The translations under genes were made by a program, and so were the position numbers. 64,000 nucleotides of DNA from Peribacillus deserti (lineage in GTDB: Bacteria; Bacillota; Bacilli; Bacillales; DSM-1321): the NCBI RefSeq assembly GCF_002863585.1, contig NZ_PGUY01000003.1, forward strand, positions 1-64,000, read 5' to 3'. Numbering within the stretch: position 1 is the stretch's first letter; every line of letters begins with the position of its first letter. Below, in pieces: positions 56,413 through 64,000 of this stretch. The notes under the pieces were generated by a model. It saw only the letters and a program-made list of their open reading frames with translations, made no database searches and was not told where the DNA came from.

Positions 56413-57369
56413 ATGAATAGTAAATTTCAACATTTTATTGCTTTATCTGTAATTGCAGGTATATCATGGGTATTAGTCCAAAACCCGCTGACGGAGACTT
56501 TTGTGCAGGGATTGAATAATAGGCCGGACTCCACAGCTGCAGTCAGCCGTTTATATGCAGAAATTCAGGCTAAAGCACCAGACTATGAATTTCCTCCGCA
56601 GGATGCTAGAATTGATTCTGTCTGGAAAACAGTTCCTGGATATAACGGATTGAAGGTTGATCTGGAAGCCTCTTATAAGATCATGAAAAAGACAGGCAAG
56701 TTTGACAGTAAGAAGCTTATTTATAATCAGGTTCGACCTAAAAAGCATTTAAAGGATCTGCCGCCTGCGCCGATCTATAGAGCCAATACGGAAAAACCGG
56801 CTGTCAGCCTGCTCATAAATGTTGCCTGGGGAAATGAATATTTGCAGGACATGCTGTCCGTATTAAAAAAGAATGATGTAAAGGCTACGTTCTTTTTAGA
56901 AGGCAGATGGGCAAAAAAATATCCTGAGCTTGCTAAGATGATTAATGATGGCGGCCATGAGATAGGGAACCATTCATATTCGCACCCGGATATGAAACGT
57001 ATTTCTGCGTCCCGGGCTGAGGAAGAGATTAAAAAGACAAGCGAAATTATCAAAGCGGTTACAGGAGTGACCTGCCGATGGTTTGCGCCGCCCAGCGGTA
57101 GTTTTAAAGATGAAACGGTCAAAATTGCAAGTGCAAACAAGATGGGTACTATAATGTGGAGTGTGGATACAATAGATTGGCAAAAGCCAAGTCCGGAAGT
57201 TTTGACTGAACGGGTACTATCCAAACTGCATCCTGGAGCGTTTATTTTAATGCATCCGACAGAATCCAGTGCAAACTCTTTGGATAAACTGATAAAAAGC
57301 ATCAAAGCGAAAAATCTTCACCTCATGACCGTCTCCCAATCACTTAGTGAGGATAGGATCATGCATTAA
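56413..57369 (+). CDS. ylxY: YlxY-type polysaccharide deacetylase-like protein
   Basis: 318 aa with an N-terminal membrane anchor or signal (about residues 7-24) and a NodB-like domain (about 145-318). HSYSHP (metal histidines), VDTIDW and ILMHPT are present, but the usual TFDDG motif is replaced by INVAWG and the RPPYG motif by APPSGS, so the catalytic Asp pair is missing. It may bind glycan without deacetylating it. ATG 56413 is 8 nt after CAGGAGG; the frame from 56308 has no such site. Confidence 0.9.
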   Translation: MNSKFQHFIALSVIAGISWVLVQNPLTETFVQGLNNRPDSTAAVSRLYAEIQAKAPDYEFPPQDARIDSVWKTVPGYNGLKVDLEASYKIMKKTGKFDSKKLIYNQVRPKKHLKDLPPAPIYRANTEKPAVSLLINVAWGNEYLQDMLSVLKKNDVKATFFLEGRWAKKYPELAKMINDGGHEIGNHSYSHPDMKRISASRAEEEIKKTSEIIKAVTGVTCRWFAPPSGSFKDETVKIASANKMGTIMWSVDTIDWQKPSPEVLTERVLSKLHPGAFILMHPTESSANSLDKLIKSIKAKNLHLMTVSQSLSEDRIMH

Positions 57370-57414
57370 TAGTAAGAAAGAAGTTTGTTTTGCAGCTAGA
57401 TTAGGAGGAATTTT

Positions 57415-58647
57415 ATGATTAAAAGATATACTTGCCAAAATGGTGTAAGGATTGTATTGGAAAATATCCCAACAGTCCGTTCTGTTGCAATCGGCATTTG
57501 GATTAAGACAGGATCTAGAAATGAAAATCCGGTAAACAATGGCATTTCGCATTTTCTTGAGCACATGTTTTTTAAAGGGACAACTACACGTTCCGCAAGA
57601 GAAATTGCCGAGTCATTCGATAGTATCGGCGGGCATGTCAATGCTTTCACTTCCAAGGAGTATACATGCTATTACGCAAAGGTTCTTGATAATCATGCCA
57701 GCTATGCACTAGAAGTTTTGGCGGATATGTTTTTTAATTCTACTTTTGTAGAAGAAGAGCTTACAAAAGAGAAAAAAGTGGTCTACGAAGAAATTAAAAT
57801 GTATGAAGATACTCCGGATGACATTGTCCACGACCTTCTCAGCAAGGCCGTTTATGAAAATCATCCATTGGGCTACCCCATCCTTGGTACGGAAGAAACA
57901 CTGGAAACCTTCACAGGCGAAACTCTGAAACAGTATATCCATGATTTCTACACTCCGGATAACGTCGTAGTTTCAATCGCAGGCAATATTGATGAATCCT
58001 TTATCAAGGATGCCGAGAAATACTTTGGTGAGTATAAGGGCGGAAAAGGCAGCGGACCTGTGGTCAAAGCGGACTTCCATCAAAATACCCTCAGCAGGAA
58101 AAAAGAAACAGAACAGGCCCATGTCTGCCTAGGCTTTAACGGGCTGCCTATCGGCCATGAGCAGGTTTACAGCCTTGTGGCCCTGAACAATATTCTAGGA
58201 GGCAGCATGAGCAGCCGCTTGTTCCAGGAAGTAAGGGAACAAAGAGGACTGGCTTATTCCGTCTATTCCTACCATTCAGCATACCAGGAGAACGGCTTAG
58301 TCACCATCTACGGAGGCACAGGAGCAAGCCAGCTTGATGTACTTCTCGAAACCATCCAGGAAACCCTGGCGAAGCTAAAAGCAGAGGGCATCACTGAACG
58401 AGAACTACGAAACAGTAAAGAGCAGCTAAAAGGAAGCCTGATGCTGAGCTTAGAAAGCACAAACAGCCGAATGAGCCGCAACGGGAAAAATGAATTGCTG
58501 CTGGGCAGACATCGTTCACTGGATGAAATAGTCGAAGAAATCGACAGTGTATCTGAGGAAAGTGTAAATACACTGGGCAGGGAAATCTTCAACGACCAAT
58601 ATTCATTATCATTGATCAGCCCGCTTGAAGGCTGGGTGCAGAAATAA
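57415..58647 (+). CDS. mlpA: M16 family zinc peptidase MlpA
   Basis: Cytoplasmic pitrilysin/processing-peptidase-like protease, 410 aa. The inverted zinc motif HFLEH is at residues 46-50, with the distal Glu in YEEIKMYEDTPDD near 126. The C-terminal half has the conserved RGLAYSVYS (about 280). In B. subtilis MlpA (YmxG) is connected to control of extracellular protease production. ATG 57415 follows TAGGAGG. Confidence 0.94.
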   Translation: MIKRYTCQNGVRIVLENIPTVRSVAIGIWIKTGSRNENPVNNGISHFLEHMFFKGTTTRSAREIAESFDSIGGHVNAFTSKEYTCYYAKVLDNHASYALEVLADMFFNSTFVEEELTKEKKVVYEEIKMYEDTPDDIVHDLLSKAVYENHPLGYPILGTEETLETFTGETLKQYIHDFYTPDNVVVSIAGNIDESFIKDAEKYFGEYKGGKGSGPVVKADFHQNTLSRKKETEQAHVCLGFNGLPIGHEQVYSLVALNNILGGSMSSRLFQEVREQRGLAYSVYSYHSAYQENGLVTIYGGTGASQLDVLLETIQETLAKLKAEGITERELRNSKEQLKGSLMLSLESTNSRMSRNGKNELLLGRHRSLDEIVEEIDSVSEESVNTLGREIFNDQYSLSLISPLEGWVQK

Positions 58648-58659
58648 TAGGCATGAAGA

Positions 58660-58688
58660 GAGACAGATTGATTCTGTCTTTTTTTTTT
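58660..58688 (+). terminator. Intrinsic terminator after mlpA
   Basis: AGACAGA (58661-58667) and TCTGTCT (58673-58679) with a 5-nt loop, followed by about nine T residues. Confidence 0.85.
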
Positions 58689-58910
58689 GGACTAGAAGAG
58701 GAATTGCCGTGTTAAAGTCCCCGCAGGGTTTTGTTGTAGGTTCATGCTCCGCGCATGATGTTTATAAAAGAGTTCGTAGACCATTCACTTCAAAATCCTG
58801 GGAGATTAAACTCAAAAAATCACGCCTTCACTAAAAATATTTTTTCAGGCTTCTATATTGTGTCCCCTCTTTATAAGATGTAGTAATGGGACAAATCGGA
58901 GGTGATGCCT

Positions 58911-59162
58911 GTGAGGCTAAGTGAACTAAGCGGCAAAGAGATTGTGGATGTGAAAAGGGCGGAAAGGCTTGGAGTGCTCGGGCAGACGGACCTTGAAATA
59001 AATGAAAAGGGCCAGATAACCGCTCTCATCATTCCCAATGTTAAATGGTTCGGCTTCAAGAAGAACGGTACAGAGATCAGGGTGCCGTGGAATCACATTA
59101 AAAAAATTGGAACAGATATGATCATCATTGATATACCGGGCGCCGGACCGGAAACTGAATAA
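58911..59162 (+). CDS. ymxH: YlmC/YmxH family PRC-barrel protein
   Basis: 83-aa sporulation-associated family protein: RLSELSGKEIVDVKRAERLGV, then a beta-rich PRC-barrel with VKWFGFKKNG and VPWNHIKKIGTDMIIID. The function is not established. I chose GTG 58911, 6 nt after GGAGGTGA (58898-58905); GTG 58902 and ATG 58905 overlap that site. Confidence 0.9.
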   Translation: MRLSELSGKEIVDVKRAERLGVLGQTDLEINEKGQITALIIPNVKWFGFKKNGTEIRVPWNHIKKIGTDMIIIDIPGAGPETE

Positions 59163-59172
59163 AGGAAAAAGG

Positions 59173-59229
59173 GCAGTTCTCTGTGAAGGAGAACTGCTCA
59201 GGCTGCCGGGCAAGTCTCGGCGGCTTTTT
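59173..59229 (+). terminator. Two consecutive hairpins after ymxH
   Basis: First hairpin GCAGTTCTC (59173-59181)/GAGAACTGC (59189-59197). Second GCTGCCG (59202-59208)/CGGCGGC (59218-59224), one G-U, followed by TTTTT. The second has terminator form. The first recurs almost exactly at 59743. Confidence 0.75.
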
Positions 59230-59350
59230 CTTACTGTCCTGATATACGCGTAATTAGCTTGTTTCCCTGGGAAATAGGCGAGCCCTGCCTGATCTTCTGC
59301 AAATGGATTGAAGCGCTGCTATGGATACAAAGGACTCCCGCTCGGTAATA

Positions 59351-59522
59351 AGCATATTCCTCACAAGAAGAACATAAAGGCGGCTGGAAAAGCATAAAGC
59401 AACAAACATAAGCATAGAAAGAAGCGAGATAATCATAAACATGGAAAACATAAGCATAAAACCTAGAAACATAAGCGTAAACCTTCAGCATATAAGCATA
59501 TCTCTATAGAAGGTAAGCATAA
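59351..59522 (-). repeat. Phased 20-21-bp degenerate repeat array, locus 4
   Basis: AGCATA-like cores on the + strand start at 59351, 59371 (variant AACATA), 59391, 59411, 59432 (ATCATA), 59453, 59474 (AGCGTA), 59495 and 59516: steps 20,20,20,21,21,21,21,21. The motif and spacing series match locus 3. Open frames on the - strand through it are periodic by-products. Confidence 0.85.
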
Positions 59523-59742
59523 ATCCTATTGCATGGTTCCATTCCCTTCAAAATTTAATAAAAACTCTTCCAAAGAGCCTGTTTTTCCAAAGCTCCGGGA
59601 GACAAACTGTAAAACGTAACGAAGAATTGCGGTGCATCCGTAAAAAATACTTGTTTTTCGACAGATTTCCCCAATACTGCAATCGTGCGGAATCAAAAAA
59701 TCGATACCCTAAAATGGAATCAAACCGGATGAAATTTGCAGA
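59523..59742. other. Gene-free spacer after array locus 4
   Basis: No gene seen; AT-rich with a weak CTCTTCCAAAGAG stem near 59562-59580. Confidence 0.4.
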
Positions 59743-59774
59743 GCAGTTCTCTGTAAAGGAGAACTGTTCTTTTT
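59743..59774 (+). terminator. Second copy of the post-ymxH hairpin, terminator-like
   Basis: GCAGTTCTC (59743-59751), loop TGTAAAG, GAGAACTGT (59759-59767), then TCTTTTT. It differs from the copy at 59173-59197 at only two positions and, unlike it, carries a T-run directly. Confidence 0.7.
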
Positions 59775-60214
59775 ACGGAAGTGTTGATTGATGAAACAGA
59801 ATAAGCAGGTACATCAAGGTTTACGAGAGGGAGGACATCAACCATATTTTCTATATGTCCTTTTATATACTAACAGGGACTATAAAGTGGACTATAGATG
59901 TTGAGAATGTGCTCAGGGTGTGTATTAGGGTTCTATTAGGCTAGATATTTTCCAAAGTTCCTTTGTTTTCGAGATGGCTCATTTTCCTTCCTTCGCATAC
60001 CCAAAAGGTCGATTTCCCTATCTCCTGTGTCCCCTTGTATTCATCGGACCTATCCATTTTTTGACTCGTTGTAATTTAGCCGCACTACTCTGGTCTTCCA
60101 AGCAAATCAGGGCCATTCCAAAAGGCCTAAAACCTTCGGTTCGTTTTTATATATTCCCCAATACACCTTCCTCTGCCGCCGCAAGTCCCCTTAACTGCCT
60201 CCCCCAGTGTATTC
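59775..60214. other. Unexplained gene-poor segment before dpaA
   Basis: About 440 bp without a recognised gene. From about 59930 the + strand turns pyrimidine-rich, the reverse of every gene in the window, so any product would more likely be on the - strand. The + strand frame 59974-60228 (84 aa, Pro/Leu-rich) has no ribosome-binding site and no family resemblance. A GGCC-containing stem lies near 60110-60130. Confidence 0.4.
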
Positions 60215-60242
60215 ACCTTAATCACTGATACCTCATATTATA
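60215..60242 (+). promoter_or_regulatory. Likely sigma-K promoter of dpaAB
   Basis: CATATTATA (60234-60242) fits the sigma-K -10 pattern CATAnnnTA exactly, with ACC (60215-60217, within CACC) 16 bp upstream as the -35. Sigma-K expression in the mother cell is known for dpaAB. The leader would be about 120 nt. Confidence 0.6.
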
Positions 60243-60370
60243 AAAAGTATTGAGAGACTTCCTTCGATTCATGATGTATTTTCTAAACAAAAGCGCAGTT
60301 CGATAATTTGTCTGGCAGGCCTAAATACTGCAAGCTTAGAACATTTTCTACAGAAGAAGGTGACATGTAA

Positions 60371-61273
60371 ATGCTGACGGGCATACAAATCGCTGTTATC
60401 GGCGGAGATGCAAGACAGCTTGAAGTGGTGAGGAAGCTGACACAGCTTGATGCCAAACTCTGGCTGGTGGGCTTTGAGCAATTAGACCATGCGTTCACCG
60501 GGGCGGTTAAGGAAAAGCTGGGAGACCTTAATATGAGCGGCATTGACGCAATTATACTTCCCGTTCCCGGAACAAATGCGGAAGGCAGTATAGAAACCAT
60601 TTTTTCCAGTGAAAAGGTTACGTTAACAGAAGATATATTAAAAAAGACACCGGAACATTGCACCATCTACTCCGGTATTTCCAATGCTTACTTAGATAAA
60701 ATAACCAAAAATGCAGACAGGAAGCTTGTAAAGCTGTTTGAACGTGATGATGTAGCAATCTATAATTCTATACCTACTGTTGAAGGAACCATCATGATGG
60801 CAATTCAGCACACAGACTACACGATTCATGGATCAAATGTAACGGTGCTTGGCCTCGGCAGGGTTGGGATGAGTGTAGCCAGGACATTCCATGCTCTAGG
60901 AGCCAAGGTGAAGGTTGGCGCACGGAAGAGCGAAGACCTTGCGCGGATTACGGAAATGTCTTTAATTCCATTCCATATTAAGGATTTAGAGCAGGCCGTC
61001 AAGGATACCGACATTTGCATTAATACGATACCTTTTCCGGTTGTCACAGCGGCTATATTGGCTAATATGCCAGCGCACACACTCGTCATTGATCTAGCAT
61101 CAAAGCCCGGCGGAACGGACTTTAGATATGCGGAAAAAAGAGGGATCAAGGCATTGCTTGCACCGGGGCTTCCCGGTATTGTGGCACCGAAAACAGCAGG
61201 GAAAATCCTGGCCAATGTGCTTGCCCAGCTTCTCGATCACGATATGAAACAGCGAAAGGGGAATACACCATGA
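60371..61273 (+). CDS. dpaA: Dipicolinate synthase subunit A
   Basis: NAD(P)-dependent subunit of dipicolinate synthase (SpoVFA), which makes spore dipicolinic acid from a lysine-pathway intermediate. 300 aa: N-terminal domain with VIGGDARQLEVVRKL, then a Rossmann domain with VLGLGRVGMSVARTFHALGA (about 157-176) and CINTIPFPVV. ATG 60371 is 8 nt after AGAAGGTGA. Overlaps dpaB by 4 nt. Confidence 0.96.
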   Translation: MLTGIQIAVIGGDARQLEVVRKLTQLDAKLWLVGFEQLDHAFTGAVKEKLGDLNMSGIDAIILPVPGTNAEGSIETIFSSEKVTLTEDILKKTPEHCTIYSGISNAYLDKITKNADRKLVKLFERDDVAIYNSIPTVEGTIMMAIQHTDYTIHGSNVTVLGLGRVGMSVARTFHALGAKVKVGARKSEDLARITEMSLIPFHIKDLEQAVKDTDICINTIPFPVVTAAILANMPAHTLVIDLASKPGGTDFRYAEKRGIKALLAPGLPGIVAPKTAGKILANVLAQLLDHDMKQRKGNTP

Positions 61274-61869
61274 GTTTGAAAGGCAAAAGAATTGGTTTTG
61301 GATTGACCGGGTCTCACTGTACGTACGATGCAGTCTTCCCAGAGATTGAAAAATTGGTGAATGAAGGGGCGGAGGTTATCCCGATCGTTACCCATACGGT
61401 CCAAAATACTGAGACACGTTTTGGAAAAGGCGATGACTGGGTCAAACGGATCGTCGAGCTGACAGGCAACAATGTGGTTGATTCAATCGTTAAAGCAGAG
61501 CCGCTTGGACCGAAGCTTCCACTCGATTGCATGGTCATTGCGCCGCTCACGGGAAGTTCGATGAGCAAGCTTGCGAACGCCCAGACCGATTCCCCTGTGC
61601 TGATGGCTGCGAAAGCCACGATGAGAGGCCACAGGCCCGTTGTATTGGGGATTTCTACCAATGATGCCCTCGGCTTAAATGGAATCAATTTAATGCGTTT
61701 AATGGCAGCTAAAGATTTGTATTTTATCCCTTTTGGCCAGGACGATCCGGAGAAGAAACCAAACTCGATGGTGGCCCGGATGAGCCAGTTAAGAGACACC
61801 ATTATCCACGCAATGAATAAAGAACAAATTCAACCCGTTATTGTCGAAAGGTATCGGGATCCAAATTAA
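61270..61869 (+). CDS. dpaB: Dipicolinate synthase subunit B
   Basis: Flavoprotein-fold subunit of dipicolinate synthase (SpoVFB), 199 aa. KRIGFGLTGSHCTYD at the N-terminus and the CMVIAPLTGSSMSKLANAQTD region match the flavin-type domain. It starts in the dpaA stop (ATGA), so the two subunits are coupled. Confidence 0.96.
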   Translation: MSLKGKRIGFGLTGSHCTYDAVFPEIEKLVNEGAEVIPIVTHTVQNTETRFGKGDDWVKRIVELTGNNVVDSIVKAEPLGPKLPLDCMVIAPLTGSSMSKLANAQTDSPVLMAAKATMRGHRPVVLGISTNDALGLNGINLMRLMAAKDLYFIPFGQDDPEKKPNSMVARMSQLRDTIIHAMNKEQIQPVIVERYRDPN

Positions 61870-61903
61870 TTCAACAAAATTCAATGCCTTTAGTCTGCTA
61901 TTA

Positions 61904-61912
61904 TGTTAAAAT
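61904..61912 (+). promoter_or_regulatory. Possible extended -10 promoter of asd
   Basis: TGTTAAAAT (61904-61912) with a TG extension and a 5/6 -10; no clear -35. It lies in the 132-bp gap between dpaB and asd and would give vegetative expression separate from the sporulation dpa genes. Confidence 0.45.
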
Positions 61913-62001
61913 AGATATGTTTTATTAGATTATTAAACAGATAAACATTACAATAACATCTAAAGTCAATTTACATTAGTAATTATGGAGGGTAATAGAA
62001 A

Positions 62002-63057
62002 ATGGGGGAAGCAAAAGGTTTAAATATAGCAGTAGTCGGAGCAACCGGAGCTGTTGGACAGCAGATGCTCCGCACACTAGAAAATAGAAATTTTCCTATC
62101 AAACATTTAACCCTGTTGTCTTCAGCAAGATCTGCAGGAACAAAAGTCACATTTAAAGGTGAAGAATATGTTGTCCAGGAGGCGGCCCCAGACAGCTTTG
62201 AAGGTATAGATATCGCTCTTTTCTCAGCAGGAGGATCCGTTTCAAAAGCACTTGCACCGGAAGCCGTTAAACGCGGTGCGATCGTGGTGGACAATACAAG
62301 CGCTTATCGCATGGACACAGATGTCCCGCTTGTTGTGCCTGAAGTGAATGAAGAGGACCTTAGAGGCCATAATGGTATTATTGCGAATCCGAATTGCTCT
62401 ACAATCCAGATGGTGGTGGCGCTTGAGCCATTAAGACAGCAGTACGGATTAAATAAAGTAGTTGTATCCACATACCAGGCAGTTTCAGGTGCCGGTGCAG
62501 CGGCTGTGGCTGAAATGAAAGACCAGGCTCGTGCCATTTTGAATGATGAAGAATTTACACCTCAAATTCTTCCGGTTGGCAGTGACGTGAAAAAATACCA
62601 GATTGCGTTTAATGCCGTACCGCAAATCGATAAGTTTCAGGATAACGGATTTACCTTCGAAGAAATGAAGATGGTGAATGAAACGAAGAAGATTATGCAT
62701 ATGCCTGAACTGAAGGTTGCCGCAACCTGTGTGCGCCTTCCTGTTGAAACAGGACATTCAGAATCTGTCTATATTGAAATCGATCAGGAAGGCGTTACCG
62801 CATCAGATATTCAACAGCTTTTGGAAAAAGCGCCTGGGGTAGTGCTTCAAGACAACCCAAGCGAACAAATTTATCCAATGCCTGCACACAGCGTTGGTAA
62901 AAATGACGTGTTTGTGGGAAGAATACGCAAAGACCTAGATGAAGAAAAAGGCTTCCACATGTGGATTGTTTCAGATAATCTGTTAAAAGGTGCTGCATGG
63001 AATTCAGTTCAGATTGCAGAAAGCCTGTTAAGAATGGGTTTAGTTGAAGAAAAATAA
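62002..63057 (+). CDS. asd: Aspartate-semialdehyde dehydrogenase
   Basis: Reduces aspartyl phosphate to aspartate semialdehyde, the branch point to lysine, threonine, methionine and dipicolinate. 351 aa: NADP-binding VVGATGAVGQQM, catalytic Cys132 in NPNCSTIQM, and the ETGHSESVYIE segment with the conserved His. ATG 62002 is 10 nt after GGAGGG. Confidence 0.97.
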   Translation: MGEAKGLNIAVVGATGAVGQQMLRTLENRNFPIKHLTLLSSARSAGTKVTFKGEEYVVQEAAPDSFEGIDIALFSAGGSVSKALAPEAVKRGAIVVDNTSAYRMDTDVPLVVPEVNEEDLRGHNGIIANPNCSTIQMVVALEPLRQQYGLNKVVVSTYQAVSGAGAAAVAEMKDQARAILNDEEFTPQILPVGSDVKKYQIAFNAVPQIDKFQDNGFTFEEMKMVNETKKIMHMPELKVAATCVRLPVETGHSESVYIEIDQEGVTASDIQQLLEKAPGVVLQDNPSEQIYPMPAHSVGKNDVFVGRIRKDLDEEKGFHMWIVSDNLLKGAAWNSVQIAESLLRMGLVEEK

Positions 63058-63082
63058 GATTACGGATTAATAGCATAACGAA

Positions 63083-63106
63083 CAGCCTTCCAAAAACGGA
63101 GGGCTG
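63083..63106 (+). other. Hairpin between asd and dapG
   Basis: CAGCCTTCC (63083-63091) pairs with GGAGGGCTG (63098-63106), one G-U, 6-nt loop. There is no T-run, so it is more likely a processing or stability hairpin than a terminator. Confidence 0.45.
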
Positions 63107-63127
63107 GACTTCATTTGAGGTGTAAAC

Positions 63128-64000
63128 ATGAAAATCATCGTTCAGAAATTCGGCGGGACATCGGTACGTGATGAACAAAGCCGCAGCCATGCACTTCGAC
63201 ATATCCAGCGGGCATTGAAGGAAGGATACAAAGCCGTAATAGTCGTCTCTGCAATGGGACGTAAAGGCGAACCCTATGCGACCGATACTCTTCTATCGCT
63301 GGTAAATGGAACAGACAGCAAGATCACAAAGCGTGAGTATGATTTATTATTATCTGTGGGAGAAACGATTTCATCAGTTGTATTTACAAACCTCCTGCTT
63401 GAAAATGGGATTAAGGCAACCGCCTTTACAGGAGCGCAGGCAGGCTTCCGCACCACCAATGACCATACGAATGCGAAAATCGCTGAAATGAAATGCGATA
63501 GAATCAAAAGGGAACTCGAACATTATGATGCCATTGTGGTGGCTGGTTTCCAAGGGGCAGCAAGGAACGGAGATATCACTACACTCGGACGCGGCGGCAG
63601 CGATACATCAGCAGCGGCACTCGGGGCAGCCCTGAATGCAGAATGGGTGGATATTTTTACGGATGTAGAGGGTATCATGACTGCAGATCCCCGCATTGCC
63701 GAAAATGCAAGGCCTCTAGAAGTGGTAACGTATAACGAGGTCTGTAATATGGCATATCAGGGAGCAAAAGTGATTCATCCTAGAGCAGTTGAGATTGCGA
63801 TGCAGGCAAAAGTTCCGATCAGGATCAGGTCCACCTATACAGACGGCATGGGTACTCTTGTTACGTCGATCAGCAAGGATAAGCGCGGTACAGATATTAA
63901 AGAACGGCTAGTTACCGGAATTGCCCATGTTTCCAGCATTACGCAAATCAAGGTTTCCGCCAAAAAGAATCAGTATGATCTGCAGGCAGAAGTATTTAAA
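63128..64000 (+). CDS. dapG: Aspartokinase I (partial, runs off window end)
   Basis: First enzyme of the aspartate pathway. 291 codons are present and the frame is still open at 64000. It starts MKIIVQKFGGTSVRDEQS, with the kinase motif KFGGTSV, the TTLGRGGSDTSA catalytic region (about 155-166) and VEGIMTADPR. The regulatory ACT region begins near the end. Its place after dpaAB-asd identifies it as dapG, the diaminopimelate-sensitive isozyme in B. subtilis. ATG 63128 follows GAGGTG. Confidence 0.95.
   Translation, partial: MKIIVQKFGGTSVRDEQSRSHALRHIQRALKEGYKAVIVVSAMGRKGEPYATDTLLSLVNGTDSKITKREYDLLLSVGETISSVVFTNLLLENGIKATAFTGAQAGFRTTNDHTNAKIAEMKCDRIKRELEHYDAIVVAGFQGAARNGDITTLGRGGSDTSAAALGAALNAEWVDIFTDVEGIMTADPRIAENARPLEVVTYNEVCNMAYQGAKVIHPRAVEIAMQAKVPIRIRSTYTDGMGTLVTSISKDKRGTDIKERLVTGIAHVSSITQIKVSAKKNQYDLQAEVFK

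Noticed and set aside
58625-58834. + strand 69-aa frame after mlpA
   Set aside because: It overlaps the end of mlpA and runs through the mlpA terminator; no ribosome-binding site.
59231-59491. - strand 86-aa and 72-aa overlapping frames
   Set aside because: Two frames over array locus 4 are both open, as expected from a 21-bp period rather than from coding constraint.
59974-60228. + strand 84-aa frame before dpaA
   Set aside because: No ribosome-binding site, reversed purine bias and no family resemblance.

Overview
The window is a 64 kb piece of a Bacillaceae chromosome (Bacillus or a close relative), with moderate-to-low GC. All roughly 60 genes lie on the + strand. Their order matches, almost gene for gene, the Bacillus subtilis segment from the fla/che operon through the ribosomal, lipid, polC, nusA-infB, pnp and dipicolinate genes to dapG. 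It is probably not B. subtilis itself: there is an extra flagellar gene between flgD and flgE, an extra small gene after sigD, and several intergenic regions swollen by repeats.

Layout. 1-768: no gene, but a phased short-repeat array, two ComK-box-like motifs and a sigma-A promoter. 778-28115: the fla/che operon, flgB to sigD. It encodes rod, MS ring, C-ring switch, export ATPase and export gate, hook and hook cap, FlhF/FlhG, and the chemotaxis core CheY, CheB, CheA, CheW, CheC and CheD. sigD follows a 167-bp gap that holds its own likely promoter. 28363-29331: a small unknown gene and a SwrB-like gene. 29489-32716: rpsB, tsf, pyrH, frr. 33083-40147: uppS, cdsA, dxr, rseP, proS (lipid and isoprenoid synthesis, intramembrane proteolysis), broken by a 1-kb repeat cluster between uppS and cdsA. 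40301-44626: polC. 44627-46196: a 1.57-kb gene-free region full of repeats. 46197-52397: rimP-nusA-rnpM-ylxQ-infB-ylxP-rbfA-truB. 52443-58647: ribF, rpsO, pnp, a YlxY-type deacetylase-like protein, and the protease MlpA. 58911-64000: ymxH, a 1.2-kb gene-poor insertion, then dpaA-dpaB-asd-dapG (aspartate semialdehyde to dipicolinate and lysine), with dapG running off the end.

The genes themselves are well understood. The least explained material is intergenic. Four loci (118-352, 34007-34136, 44823-44973, 59351-59522) carry a short motif, TTTATG or its complement CATAAA, repeated about every 20-21 bp, which is two turns of the DNA helix. In two loci 14 kb apart the spacing series is the same (20,20,20,21,21...). 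A second family of about 115-140 nt folds into a long hairpin, and its stems change in a compensatory way between copies; eight full copies and one fragment lie at 34.2-34.9 and 45.2-46.0 kb. The fragment abuts, and may supply, the -35 region of the rimP operon promoter. Other points worth checking: a hairpin that would bring a distant Shine-Dalgarno sequence to the proper distance from the swrD TTG start, a hairpin duplicated 570 bp apart around an unexplained segment upstream of dpaA, and a YlxY protein lacking the usual catalytic aspartates.

All calls come from reading the sequence and from remembered family knowledge. No database search or folding program was run.
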